NCBI GenBank assembly: GCA_947593895.1
Contig: CANQDY010000045.1
Location: forward strand, 1-9,243
Direction of reading: 5' to 3'
Length of the DNA stretch: 9,243 nucleotides
Source of the DNA: an uncultured Bacilli bacterium
GTDB lineage: Bacteria; Bacillota_I; Bacilli_A; RFN20; CAG-449
Shown: in pieces, positions 1 to 6,867 of the stretch
Position numbering within the stretch: position 1 is the stretch's first letter
Layout: every line of letters begins with the position of its first letter
The notes under the pieces: model-generated
What the model saw: the letters and a program-made list of their open reading frames with translations, nothing else
What the model was told of the DNA's origin: nothing
Databases searched by the model: none
Position numbers and translations under genes: made by a program

Positions 1-254
1 GTGATTATGAAGCAACGGTTTTTTCAAAGTATAGTCACAATCGTCAATTTGGGGAATCGTTTGTAAAAAAAGAACCTTACACTCTTTTGGCAGAAGGTTA
101 TTATACGGTAAAAGCAATGAAGGTTTTAGAGAAAAAAACAGGTGTGGATTTACCAATTTGTAATGCAGTATATGATATTTTGTATAACAATAAAGATCCA
201 AAGGAAACCATTTCTCTTTTGTTTAAGAGAAGTTTAAAAGAAGAATTTATTTAG
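1..254 (+). CDS. gpsA: Glycerol-3-phosphate dehydrogenase [NAD(P)+], C-terminal fragment
   Basis: This is the last 83 codons of an open frame (first complete codon at 3, TAG stop at 252-254), with the 5' part outside the window. GpsA reduces dihydroxyacetone phosphate to sn-glycerol-3-phosphate in the cytoplasm, supplying the backbone for phospholipids. The visible part matches the family's C-terminal helical domain. The SHNRQFGE stretch corresponds to the conserved S-R-N-R-x-F-G motif that helps bind substrate and cofactor. Further on, LAEGYYTVKAM and LPICNAVYDILY followed by a DP turn match the usual V-E-G-x-x-T-x-K and M-P-I-x-x-A-V-Y-x-I-L-Y signatures. It ends at the normal family terminus, so nothing is missing at the 3' end. 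A terminator lies about 70 bp downstream, which suggests it ends its operon. The family assignment rests on recalled motifs, not an alignment. Confidence 0.9.
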   Translation, partial: DYEATVFSKYSHNRQFGESFVKKEPYTLLAEGYYTVKAMKVLEKKTGVDLPICNAVYDILYNNKDPKETISLLFKRSLKEEFI

Positions 255-321
255 AATTATACTTTAATTCATTATAAGATTGATTAATCTCTTGATGTGT
301 TTTTTTAATACTTTTATACTT

Positions 322-357
322 AATCTCATTTTGATACATTTTCAAAGTGAGATTTTT
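322..357 (+). terminator. Rho-independent terminator after gpsA
   Basis: A 13-bp stem pairs AATCTCATTTTGA (322-334) with TCAAAGTGAGATT (342-354). The loop has 7 bases, and the only imperfection is one T-G pair that is a U-G wobble in plus-strand RNA. The right arm runs directly into a T tract (353-357). In minus-strand RNA the wobble becomes an A-C mismatch and no U tract follows, so the element points in the plus direction and should end the gpsA transcript. Confidence 0.65.
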
Positions 358-434
358 AATAAGTGAAGATTGAAAATCAAATATATTTTAACTTTATAGT
401 ATCATCAATACAAAGATTTTGATTACAGGTGCAA

Positions 435-456
435 CATAAAAACTTTTGTTTTTATG
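435..456. terminator. Perfect 9-bp hairpin, possible bidirectional terminator
   Basis: CATAAAAAC (435-443) and GTTTTTATG (448-456) are perfect reverse complements separated by TTTT. An A-run/T-run stem of this kind between two convergent genes resembles a compact bidirectional terminator, and it would serve the minus-strand nucleotidase gene as well. The weak G+C content of the stem and its distance of about 280 bp from that gene's stop codon make the role uncertain. It could equally be a fragment of a mobile-element end. Confidence 0.35.
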
Positions 457-738
457 GACAAATTCAGATTTTCGCTATCAGGATAGATTAAATAATTGCA
501 AACATAAGAAATTAGATAATAAAATAAAAATATACAAAAAGGTGAGTCAAATCAAAATTGATGGAAAAAATGATTTTTAAAATAAAACTAGTCGAGATTA
601 AAAAAGATAAGGAATATAAATTCTTAAATTTTTATTTTTTATCGAAAATTATTTATTATTAATGATAAAGTAATTTTAAAGACTATTGAAACGACTAGAT
701 TAATTCCTAAATGAATTAAAACAATATTAAAAATAAGA

Positions 739-2253
739 TTATTTATAATTTCCACTAGAAAAGGTTGATTCAGAAATTGTTCCTTTTTGTGCTAAATATC
801 TTGATACAATTGAGTAAGGGTATTCTTCAATAACTTTTAAGACATTGTCTTTAGAGTAAGAGGAAAAATAATCATATTCTCTAAATTGATTTTTGTGTAA
901 TAAAAGATAATCAATACAAGCAATTGTGTAAGTTGAATTTGGATTTATAGTTAAATTTGTATCTACTTGGTAATAATGTGTAGATGAATATGAGAATTCT
1001 TTAATTAAATCTTGTCCTAAAATACCTTTACAGATATAGGTTTTATTGGTAAAAGGTGTCATATTGAATATTGTTTCATTATTTTGAGAGCCTATTTTAA
1101 TTGAATCTCTAGATCCATTGTTTATGACAAAGCTTACATTATAATTAACCATATCATCGTAATATAAATCATAAGTGGCTTTAGCAATCAGACTTCCCGC
1201 AAAATGCGAATCTACATAATATGATGAATTGGAGGTTAAAGTTCCTAATGTAGTTGTTTTTTTGGCTTTATACTCATCGTTATGATATTTATTAATTATT
1301 GAATCAATATTTGGATCAGTTGGGTAATAAGATATAATTCCATCACCCACATAGCCATAAGTAGATAGTTTTACTTCTCCATTATCAGAGCATAATAATT
1401 GAACATGACTTAATCTTTCTCCATGACTGCCACCTTGTATAAATGGAACTTTATTAATTAATTCCTTTTCTTTTCTATGTGAGTGAGCGTTAAATACAGC
1501 ATCAACATATTTTTTATTTGACTTAGGACTGATTTTAGCAACATTATATGGATCTGAATTTTCAAAATCTGCATGATTTGCCCAAATGATAACTTGACAA
1601 TTTTCTTCAATTCTAAGATAGTCAGAAAGACTTTGAACAATCGGAGTAGTATCTAAAAATGAAATGTTTTCCCAAATTGATGAGGTAATTGAAGTATTTT
1701 GTGTTGAACCAATAGTGCCAATAATTCCAATTTTAATTCCGTTTCTTTCAATGATTTTATATTTTTTACCAATATTTGAAAAATCAGATATATCCGGATA
1801 ATTATATACATTTGCACTTAAGAATGTGCAATCTCCCGCTAAAAGTTGATTGGTTTTTATTGTGTCAACTCCCCAGTCAAAATCGTGGTTTCCTAGTGCC
1901 ATTGCTTCACATTCCATTTGATCAAGACATTCCGCAATTAGGGCCCCTTTATTGTCGTGAGATTCGTATGTATCTTGGAAAGTATCACCTGCACAAAGAA
2001 AAACAAACCCATCTTCATTTTTTGATTTTAAGTCATTAAGGTAACTTGAAATTTTAGATATTCCGGGTTCATTTTCATCTTGATTTTCACTAATTCTTCC
2101 GTGAAAATCATTAATAGAATAAAAATCAAGATAAACTTTTTTTGTAGTACTCGATGCATAACTAGTACTTTCACTGGTATTATCTTTATTTTTGCTAGAA
2201 TTACATCCACTTAGTGATAATAATATTGCTAGTAATAGTAATCTTTTTTTCAT
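739..2253 (-). CDS. Lipid-anchored 5'-nucleotidase / metallophosphoesterase family protein
   Basis: A 504-residue surface lipoprotein. It has a short basic start, a hydrophobic core and the lipobox LSGC with Cys17 as the predicted lipidated residue, then an Asn/Ser/Thr-rich spacer to about residue 38. The calcineurin-like phosphoesterase domain (about 40-290) shows the metal-site motifs in order: NDFHGR (D49, H51), AGDTFQ (D90), GNHDFDWG (N122, H123, D124), ANHAD (H227) and NAHSHR (H257, H259). The C-terminal domain (about 335-500) resembles the 5'-nucleotidase substrate domain, with NNGSRDSI (378-385, R382) at the place of the usual N-x-G-G-x-R nucleotide-phosphate loop. Family members remove phosphate from extracellular nucleotides or UDP-sugars for nucleoside and phosphate salvage. 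The customary G-G-D-G-F/Y base-stacking loop is not visible near the end, so the exact substrate is open. The start is supported by AGAAGAGG six bases before ATG. It is transcribed alone, divergently from the next gene. Confidence 0.85.
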   Translation of the reverse strand: MKKRLLLLAILLSLSGCNSSKNKDNTSESTSYASSTTKKVYLDFYSINDFHGRISENQDENEPGISKISSYLNDLKSKNEDGFVFLCAGDTFQDTYESHDNKGALIAECLDQMECEAMALGNHDFDWGVDTIKTNQLLAGDCTFLSANVYNYPDISDFSNIGKKYKIIERNGIKIGIIGTIGSTQNTSITSSIWENISFLDTTPIVQSLSDYLRIEENCQVIIWANHADFENSDPYNVAKISPKSNKKYVDAVFNAHSHRKEKELINKVPFIQGGSHGERLSHVQLLCSDNGEVKLSTYGYVGDGIISYYPTDPNIDSIINKYHNDEYKAKKTTTLGTLTSNSSYYVDSHFAGSLIAKATYDLYYDDMVNYNVSFVINNGSRDSIKIGSQNNETIFNMTPFTNKTYICKGILGQDLIKEFSYSSTHYYQVDTNLTINPNSTYTIACIDYLLLHKNQFREYDYFSSYSKDNVLKVIEEYPYSIVSRYLAQKGTISESTFSSGNYK

Positions 2254-2369
2254 ATAAAACCTCTTCTTACAATAAATATATTAGCAAAAGGAAGACTTAA
2301 AATAAATATATATTGTTTGTGGTAAGTTTTTAAAATAACCTTTATACTTAAGTTAAGGGGAGTAAATAT
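2254..2369. promoter_or_regulatory. Divergent promoter region between nucleotidase and hydrolase genes
   Basis: These 116 bp separate two divergently transcribed genes and must hold both promoters. For the plus strand, TATACT at 2343-2348 is a good -10 candidate, but no convincing -35 lies 17 bp upstream (TGGTAA). It would leave a very short leader, with the ribosome binding site AAGGGGAG at 2355-2362. For the minus strand, TAATAT (complement of 2278-2283) with TTTATT 17 bp upstream is a weak candidate, and the ribosome binding site AGAAGAGG is the complement of 2260-2267. I see no clear operator. Confidence 0.4.
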
Positions 2370-3287
2370 ATGATTTTGTTCTACATTGTATTAGTAATTT
2401 TGACACTGATTTTATTATATATGATTGTTGTTTTAGTTATATATCTTTTTTGTTTTACAAATTTGACAAAAACAAATCGAGTTATTAATGAAAAAAATAA
2501 TTATTATCCTTATTTAGAATCAATTAAAGAGAGTGAAGAATTATTTGAAAAAGTAAATAAAGAATCGGTTGAGATTGAAAGTGATGATCAATTGACTTTA
2601 AGAGGCTATTTTATTGAAAATGAAATCAAAGATAAAGTAGTAATTATTTTTCATGGTTATAAATCTAAAGGTTCTTTTGCACTAACATACAATTATTATG
2701 CATTAGGATATTCTATATTGTTAATTGATCAAAGAGCACATGGTCGTTCTGATGGCTGTTTTATTGGAATGGGAATTTTAGAACGATTTGATGCTTTAAA
2801 ATGGATTGAATATGTAATTAATAGATTTGGGGAGAATACCTCAATCCTATTAAGTGGAACTTCTATGGGAGGAGCTACAATAATGATGGCAAGTGAATTA
2901 ATAACTTATCCACAAGTTAAAGGAATTATTGCTGATTGTGGATTTTCTTCTTGCTATGAACAAATAAAATCATGCATCAGAGGATTTCCTAAGCATCCGA
3001 CTATGGAGTTAGTTAATTTATATAGTCGCTTATTTGCAAAATATGATATGAAAGAAATTACCAGTGCGGAAAGTTTATCAAATAGTAATATTCCATTATT
3101 ATTAATTCATGGAAAAAAGGATGACTTTGTTCCTTATTCAAATTTAAAAATATGTTATGATGCTTCTAAATCGGAAATTAAAGATTATTTGTATGTAGAT
3201 AAAGCGATTCATGCAACAGCATGCGTCGATGGTAAAGATGAGTATGATTTAAAAGTAAAGAAATTTTTAAAGGACATTTCTTTTTAA
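2370..3287 (+). CDS. Membrane-anchored alpha/beta hydrolase (serine hydrolase, YqkD/BEM46-like)
   Basis: 305 residues. One very hydrophobic segment (about 2-29) is a membrane anchor or uncleaved signal. The rest is an alpha/beta hydrolase domain (about 66-303). HGYKSKG (H95-G101) gives the oxyanion-hole HG, and GTSMGG (163-168) is the nucleophile elbow with S165. D251 in HGKKDDFVP and H281 in KAIHA complete the triad in the expected order and spacing. LIDQRAHGRSDG (118-129) is the typical strand and loop of this subfamily. Length and layout resemble Bacillus YqkD-type hydrolases of unknown substrate, so esterase, lipase or thioesterase activity is all that can be said. Positive residues follow the membrane segment (K34, R37, K42) and none precede it, and the body has several Cys residues. 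Both suggest the catalytic domain faces the cytoplasm. ATG is seven bases after AAGGGGAG. The gene is related only distantly to the second hydrolase at 6858. Confidence 0.85.
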   Translation: MILFYIVLVILTLILLYMIVVLVIYLFCFTNLTKTNRVINEKNNYYPYLESIKESEELFEKVNKESVEIESDDQLTLRGYFIENEIKDKVVIIFHGYKSKGSFALTYNYYALGYSILLIDQRAHGRSDGCFIGMGILERFDALKWIEYVINRFGENTSILLSGTSMGGATIMMASELITYPQVKGIIADCGFSSCYEQIKSCIRGFPKHPTMELVNLYSRLFAKYDMKEITSAESLSNSNIPLLLIHGKKDDFVPYSNLKICYDASKSEIKDYLYVDKAIHATACVDGKDEYDLKVKKFLKDISF

Positions 3288-3358
3288 TTTTTTATAAGGT
3301 GCTCTTGCTTTTTAATTATCTATACTTAAATTTATTTGCAAGATTTTAGGAGAAATAT

Positions 3359-4555
3359 ATGCTTTCAATTAAAAACATTTATCGAATTGGACCAGGACCA
3401 TCTTCATCTCATACTATTGGTCCTAAAAGAGCAGTGGAATATATTTTAACTCATCATTCTAATATTGATTTTATAAAAATGACATTTTATGGCTCTTTGG
3501 CCTATACTGGAAAAGGTCATTTATCTGATCTTATAGCGGATCGGACTTTTGGTAAACTTCCTCATCAAATTATCTTTGATTATGAAACAAAAACCAGACA
3601 TCCAAATACGATGATTTTTGAATTGTATAAAAATCGAAAACTTGTTAAAAAAGTTACGATTTTATCAGTTGGTGGAGGATTAATTAGAGTCAACAATAAA
3701 AAAGAAAAATTAATTGATCGGTATAAGGAAGAAAACTTCACAAGCATTAAGAAGTATTGTAAAGAGCATAACCTAGGTTTAATTGATTATATCTATCAAA
3801 ATGAAGATAGCGATATTTATCAATTTGGTTCTTTTATTGTCGATAAAATGATTTCAGTAATTGAAAGTGGATTAAATAAAGAGGGAATTTTACCAGGAAA
3901 ACTAAAGGTACAACGAAAGGCTAAAGAAATATATAATCATGTTTGTGAAAAAGAAAGCGATGATATTAAAGAAAAAAGACTGGTAAGTGCATATGCTTTC
4001 GCTACAAGCGAAGAAAACGCATCAGGTCAAGAAATTGTAACTGCACCAACATGTGGTTCAAGTGGTATAATTCCAAGTTTGGTGAAATATCAACTTGATA
4101 AAAATGTTGATAAGAAAAAAGTTGTTGAAGGAGTTCTAGTCGCTGGATTAATTGGAGCAATTATTCAACATAATGCTTCAATTTCCGGTGCTGAATGTGG
4201 CTGTCAAGCAGAAATTGGTAGTGCTTCCGCTATGGGAGCGGCGATGCTTGCTTATATTGATAATCAAGATATTGATGGAATTGAAAGAGCAAGTGAAATA
4301 AGTCTTGAACATTCTCTTGGTTTAACTTGTGATCCAGTTGAAGGATATGTTCAGATTCCATGTATAGAAAGAAATGCTCTAGGTGCTATAAGAAGCATTA
4401 CATCGTGTTCATTAAGTAAATTTATGGAAGATGTATCTTCAAAGATTAATTTAGATATTGCAATAAAAACAATGTATCAAACAGGTAAAGATTTAAATAG
4501 AAGGTATAAAGAAACTTCTAAGGGAGGCTTAGCTAAAAATTATGATGATAAATAA
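3359..4555 (+). CDS. sdaA: L-serine ammonia-lyase (iron-sulphur L-serine dehydratase), single-chain
   Basis: A cytoplasmic [4Fe-4S] enzyme that converts L-serine to pyruvate and ammonia. The N-terminal beta domain (about 1-160) opens with the hallmark GPGPSSSHTIGP (11-22) and contains YGSLAYTGKGH (44-54) and SVGGG (103-107). The alpha domain (about 180-390) contains SEENASGQEIVTAPTCGSSG (217-236), NASISGAECGCQAE (272-285), LTCDPVEG (322-329) and IPCIERNA (333-340). C282, C324 and C335 match the three cluster cysteines of this family, and C232 and C280 are extra. Both domains are fused as in E. coli SdaA, unlike the separate SdaAA/SdaAB subunits of many Firmicutes. At 398 residues it is about 55 shorter than E. 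coli SdaA (454), mostly in the beta domain and linker. All catalytic motifs are intact, so this looks like a compact form and not a broken gene. ATG follows AGGAGA with five bases of spacing. The 71-bp gap after the hydrolase leaves co-transcription possible, and a TATACT box at 3321-3326 could be its own -10. Confidence 0.92.
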   Translation: MLSIKNIYRIGPGPSSSHTIGPKRAVEYILTHHSNIDFIKMTFYGSLAYTGKGHLSDLIADRTFGKLPHQIIFDYETKTRHPNTMIFELYKNRKLVKKVTILSVGGGLIRVNNKKEKLIDRYKEENFTSIKKYCKEHNLGLIDYIYQNEDSDIYQFGSFIVDKMISVIESGLNKEGILPGKLKVQRKAKEIYNHVCEKESDDIKEKRLVSAYAFATSEENASGQEIVTAPTCGSSGIIPSLVKYQLDKNVDKKKVVEGVLVAGLIGAIIQHNASISGAECGCQAEIGSASAMGAAMLAYIDNQDIDGIERASEISLEHSLGLTCDPVEGYVQIPCIERNALGAIRSITSCSLSKFMEDVSSKINLDIAIKTMYQTGKDLNRRYKETSKGGLAKNYDDK

Positions 4556-4589
4556 TAAGAAATATTAACATTAGGCAGTTATTATATTT

Positions 4590-4612
4590 ATAATTAAAAA
4601 TATTTTAATTAT
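4590..4612. terminator. AT-only perfect hairpin downstream of sdaA
   Basis: ATAATTAAAA and TTTTAATTAT form a perfect 10-bp inverted repeat around a three-base loop, 35 bp after the serine dehydratase stop codon, followed by the T-rich stretch GCTTTTATAATTTTCTTT. The stem has no G or C, so termination would be weak. In DNA this AT-rich the repeat could also arise by chance. Confidence 0.3.
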
Positions 4613-4667
4613 GCTTTTATAATTTTCTTTAAAAATGGTTTTAGTTTCTTTTGCTTTGAAAATTAAG

Positions 4668-4692
4668 TATAATACACAATGAGGGATGAATT
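4668..4692 (+). promoter_or_regulatory. Putative -10 box and ribosome binding site of the CotH-like gene
   Basis: A perfect TATAAT (4668-4673) lies 19 bp before the ATG at 4693, with GAGGGA (4681-4686) as ribosome binding site. No good -35 is present (TTTCTT at 17 bp spacing). The 137-bp gap after sdaA and the hairpin there support a separate transcript starting near 4680 with a leader of only about a dozen bases. Confidence 0.4.
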
Positions 4693-6867
4693 ATGAAAAA
4701 ATATATGTCATTAACTTTATTAGTTTTAACACTTTGTAGTTGTGCTTTTGTGTATGATTCAAATTCCAATTCAACAGATTCTAATGTGATTAGTAGTAAT
4801 GAAAATTCATCGGTTTCAAGTGAAAATAGATTTTCTAGTGAAACAAAAATAGATTCTTCTATTGATATAAGCTCTCAGAATAGTTCATCTTCTAATGTGA
4901 TTAGTAGTAGTGAAAATTCATCGGTTTCAAGTGAAAATACATCTTCTAGTGAAGCAAAAATAGATTCTTCTATTGATATAAGTTCTCAGAATAGTTCATC
5001 TATTGCTAGTTCAAGCACCGATACATTACCTGATAATAGAATAGAATTATTAAAAAAATTTAGTGAACCAAATTATGATGTTCGTCATATATCAAATATT
5101 AATCAAGTAACTATTGACGATCTTTTCAATCTTGGCAATAAAGTTAGTATTTCTATTGATATTTCTAATGAAGAACTAAATAAACTTCAATCTGATTTTT
5201 TAAAGGGTGGTAAATGTAGCATTTATCGTTTAGCTAATCAAGTTACAATTTCACTAACTAATTATGATAAAACTTTTGATTGGACCTTTAATAATGTCGG
5301 AATTAGACAAAAAGGAAACACATCAAGAAAAGATATAATTTACGGTAGCGATATAAATACTGAAAATCACTTTAAATTGTCATTTGATGAGACATTTGAT
5401 AATCCTCAAGCTTATGATCAAAATTTCATTGCTCAAACAAAAAATAAGATGAATGGAGAAGATTATTCAATAAGAGAATTTCTTGGATTATCTGGTTTAG
5501 ATTTTAAATGGAATAAGAATTTTGATTCAACTCATATTAAAGAGGTCTATTCTTCGTATATTTATAGAGCAGGGGGAATTATTAGTCAGCATATTGGTTT
5601 ATCGGAAGTTAAAATGACTAAAACCGGTAGTGATAGACAATACTCTTTTGGACTTTGCACAATTTATGAGCCGGCAAAAAAAAGTTTAATTAAGCGTTCG
5701 CTTCAATCAGAAGTCAATTATGTCAATATGGGCAGTTGGGATGATGAAAAAAATGGAACATTCGGCATTGCCAATGAGAAATATGGTGATTTATATAAAT
5801 GCTCCTATGGTGTTGGCGAAGGATTATTACCAACTGGAGTGGATATGTCTCTTTCCTCAATTGAGGGCAAAAAAATTGGTGTAGGGAATTTATCTGGTTC
5901 CTATGTTCCTGCGTATGAAAGAAAAACAACTAAGAATTTGAATTATGGCGATGATCAATTAAGAAATTTTATTTCGGTAATTAACTTGAAATCATATTCA
6001 GAAATTGAAAAGGTTATAGATATTGAATATTTAGCTAAAGAAGAAGCAATTTCTTATTTATTAGGAAATCCAGATGCTTTTAGATACAATTATAATAATT
6101 ATATGATTTACTTTAGAAGAACTGATGGAAAAGCAATAATTATCCCCGTTGACAATGATCGTTGCTTTGGAATTACTAAAGATTTGAATTTTAAAAATGG
6201 ATTAACTCAAGATGAATTATTATCAAAAGATACTATTCAAGGTGAACAAAGAAATAATTTATTAAAGAAAACTTTTTTATCAGATTCAAATAACGATTGT
6301 AAAACATTGTATATTGATATTTGTAAGTCTTTAGCGGATTCACCATGGACAAAAAGTGAAACATTTTATCAGTATTATGGTATTGCACAAAACACTTATT
6401 CAAATTATAGTTTTGAAAGAAGCAATGAAAATATGGCATTTGAACAATATATGAATGCAAAATTAAAAAAAATTAACGATGATGGTACAGGAGAAGATAT
6501 TACAACACCAGATACAAATGTTTACGATAATTTATATATCGTTGGAAACTTTAATGCCTGGGGAAATTATTCTGCACAAGATTTAGAAAAATACCATTTC
6601 TCTTATTTAGGTGATTATATTTATCAAATTAATATAACTATTGAGAATAGATTAGATGGCAATCAATTAGCGTTAAAGATTAATAACGGATTTAATAATT
6701 ATGATGAAATCGATTGGTCGTTTAGTGATGATCTTACTAAACTAATTAAGAGCGTAACAAGAAGCGTGAAAATAAATAATGTATTTCAAGGTGATAGTTT
6801 TGAAATCACTATCAATACAAATACATGTGAAGTAAAAATAGAAAGGAAATTTGGAGCATGGGCGTAA
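4693..6867 (+). CDS. CotH-kinase-like surface lipoprotein with C-terminal carbohydrate-binding-like domain
   Basis: 724 residues. The signal peptide ends in the lipobox LCSC (Cys17), so the protein is lipid-anchored outside the cell. Residues about 21-110 are a Ser/Asn-rich stalk containing two tandem 37-residue repeats (31-67 and 68-104). The middle (about 140-595) resembles the CotH kinase family. IRQKGNTS (204-211) matches the conserved R-x-K-G-N-S/T-S, and HFKLSFDE (226-233, K228) matches the K-x-x-F-D basic motif. LLGNPDAFRYNYNNYMIYF (456-474) followed by IPVDNDRCFG (484-493; D487, D489) matches the G-N-x-D ... N-N-Y ... P-x-D-x-D-x-x-x-G core. Bacillus CotH phosphorylates spore-coat proteins. 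Many secreted homologues in other bacteria have no known target. The C-terminal part (about 611-718) begins LYIVGNFNAWG (614-624), a beta-sandwich opening like starch or glycogen-binding modules. The kinase assignment is moderately firm and the binding domain tentative. It overlaps the next gene by 10 bp. Confidence 0.75.
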   Translation: MKKYMSLTLLVLTLCSCAFVYDSNSNSTDSNVISSNENSSVSSENRFSSETKIDSSIDISSQNSSSSNVISSSENSSVSSENTSSSEAKIDSSIDISSQNSSSIASSSTDTLPDNRIELLKKFSEPNYDVRHISNINQVTIDDLFNLGNKVSISIDISNEELNKLQSDFLKGGKCSIYRLANQVTISLTNYDKTFDWTFNNVGIRQKGNTSRKDIIYGSDINTENHFKLSFDETFDNPQAYDQNFIAQTKNKMNGEDYSIREFLGLSGLDFKWNKNFDSTHIKEVYSSYIYRAGGIISQHIGLSEVKMTKTGSDRQYSFGLCTIYEPAKKSLIKRSLQSEVNYVNMGSWDDEKNGTFGIANEKYGDLYKCSYGVGEGLLPTGVDMSLSSIEGKKIGVGNLSGSYVPAYERKTTKNLNYGDDQLRNFISVINLKSYSEIEKVIDIEYLAKEEAISYLLGNPDAFRYNYNNYMIYFRRTDGKAIIIPVDNDRCFGITKDLNFKNGLTQDELLSKDTIQGEQRNNLLKKTFLSDSNNDCKTLYIDICKSLADSPWTKSETFYQYYGIAQNTYSNYSFERSNENMAFEQYMNAKLKKINDDGTGEDITTPDTNVYDNLYIVGNFNAWGNYSAQDLEKYHFSYLGDYIYQINITIENRLDGNQLALKINNGFNNYDEIDWSFSDDLTKLIKSVTRSVKINNVFQGDSFEITINTNTCEVKIERKFGAWA
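4783..5004 (+). repeat. Two 111-bp in-frame tandem repeats encoding a Ser-rich stalk
   Basis: Units 4783-4893 and 4894-5004 are directly adjacent, each exactly 111 bp (37 codons), and differ at about seven positions. Both encode the pattern NVISS-(N/S)-ENSSVSSEN, then SSE-(T/A)-KIDSSIDISSQNSSS. The near identity at DNA level and in-frame length point to a fairly recent duplication by unequal recombination or slippage, which lengthens the linker between the lipid anchor and the CotH-like domain. Confidence 0.95.

Larger units (their letters stand above)
255..738. other. Gene-free convergent intergenic region
   Basis: These 484 bp lie between the 3' ends of gpsA (plus) and the nucleotidase gene (minus). 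All six frames are broken by frequent stops and I see no ribosome binding site leading into a plausible small gene. It contains the gpsA terminator (322-357), a perfect 9-bp hairpin at 435-456, and several AT-only or short inverted repeats (645-677, 700-719). A CTAGTCG/CGACTAG pair at 588-594 and 692-698 faces inward. The part around 420-490 is somewhat less AT-rich than its surroundings and could be a relic of a lost gene or element, but I cannot identify it. Confidence 0.6.

Noticed and set aside
645..677. Bulged hairpin as terminator for the minus-strand nucleotidase gene
   Set aside because: The stem is almost all A/T and is not followed by a T tract on the minus strand, so it does not meet the form of a rho-independent terminator.
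700..719. TTAATTC/GAATTAA 7-bp stem just downstream of the nucleotidase gene
   Set aside because: The stem has one G-C pair and no U tract follows on the minus strand. Such short repeats are expected by chance in this composition.
1458..1640. Short minus-strand open frame inside the nucleotidase gene
   Set aside because: It lies entirely within a well-supported gene, has low-complexity Ile/Leu/Lys content typical of AT-rich shadow frames, and shows no family motif.
1776..2039. Plus-strand 87-codon open frame antisense to the nucleotidase gene
   Set aside because: It is the antisense shadow of the phosphoesterase domain, has no ribosome binding site and resembles no known protein.
2028..2210. 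Short minus-strand open frame in another frame of the nucleotidase gene
   Set aside because: It is a frame shadow without a start signal of its own.
3305..3326. TTGCTT upstream of TATACT before the serine dehydratase gene, also seen before TATAAT at 4651-4673, as a promoter pair
   Set aside because: The spacing of 10-11 bp is far too short for a -35/-10 pair. The recurrence is probably chance in T-rich DNA, so only the -10 boxes are kept as candidates.
4783..5004. Tandem units considered as a CRISPR-like or intergenic repeat
   Set aside because: The units are adjacent without spacers, in frame within a coding sequence and encode a Ser-rich linker.
5723..5929. Minus-strand open frame antisense to the CotH-like gene
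   Set aside because: Its His/Gln/Phe-rich composition is what the complement of this coding sequence gives. No ribosome binding site or motif is present.
6233..6460. Minus-strand open frame antisense to the CotH-like gene
   Set aside because: Same reasoning: antisense shadow with no supporting signal.
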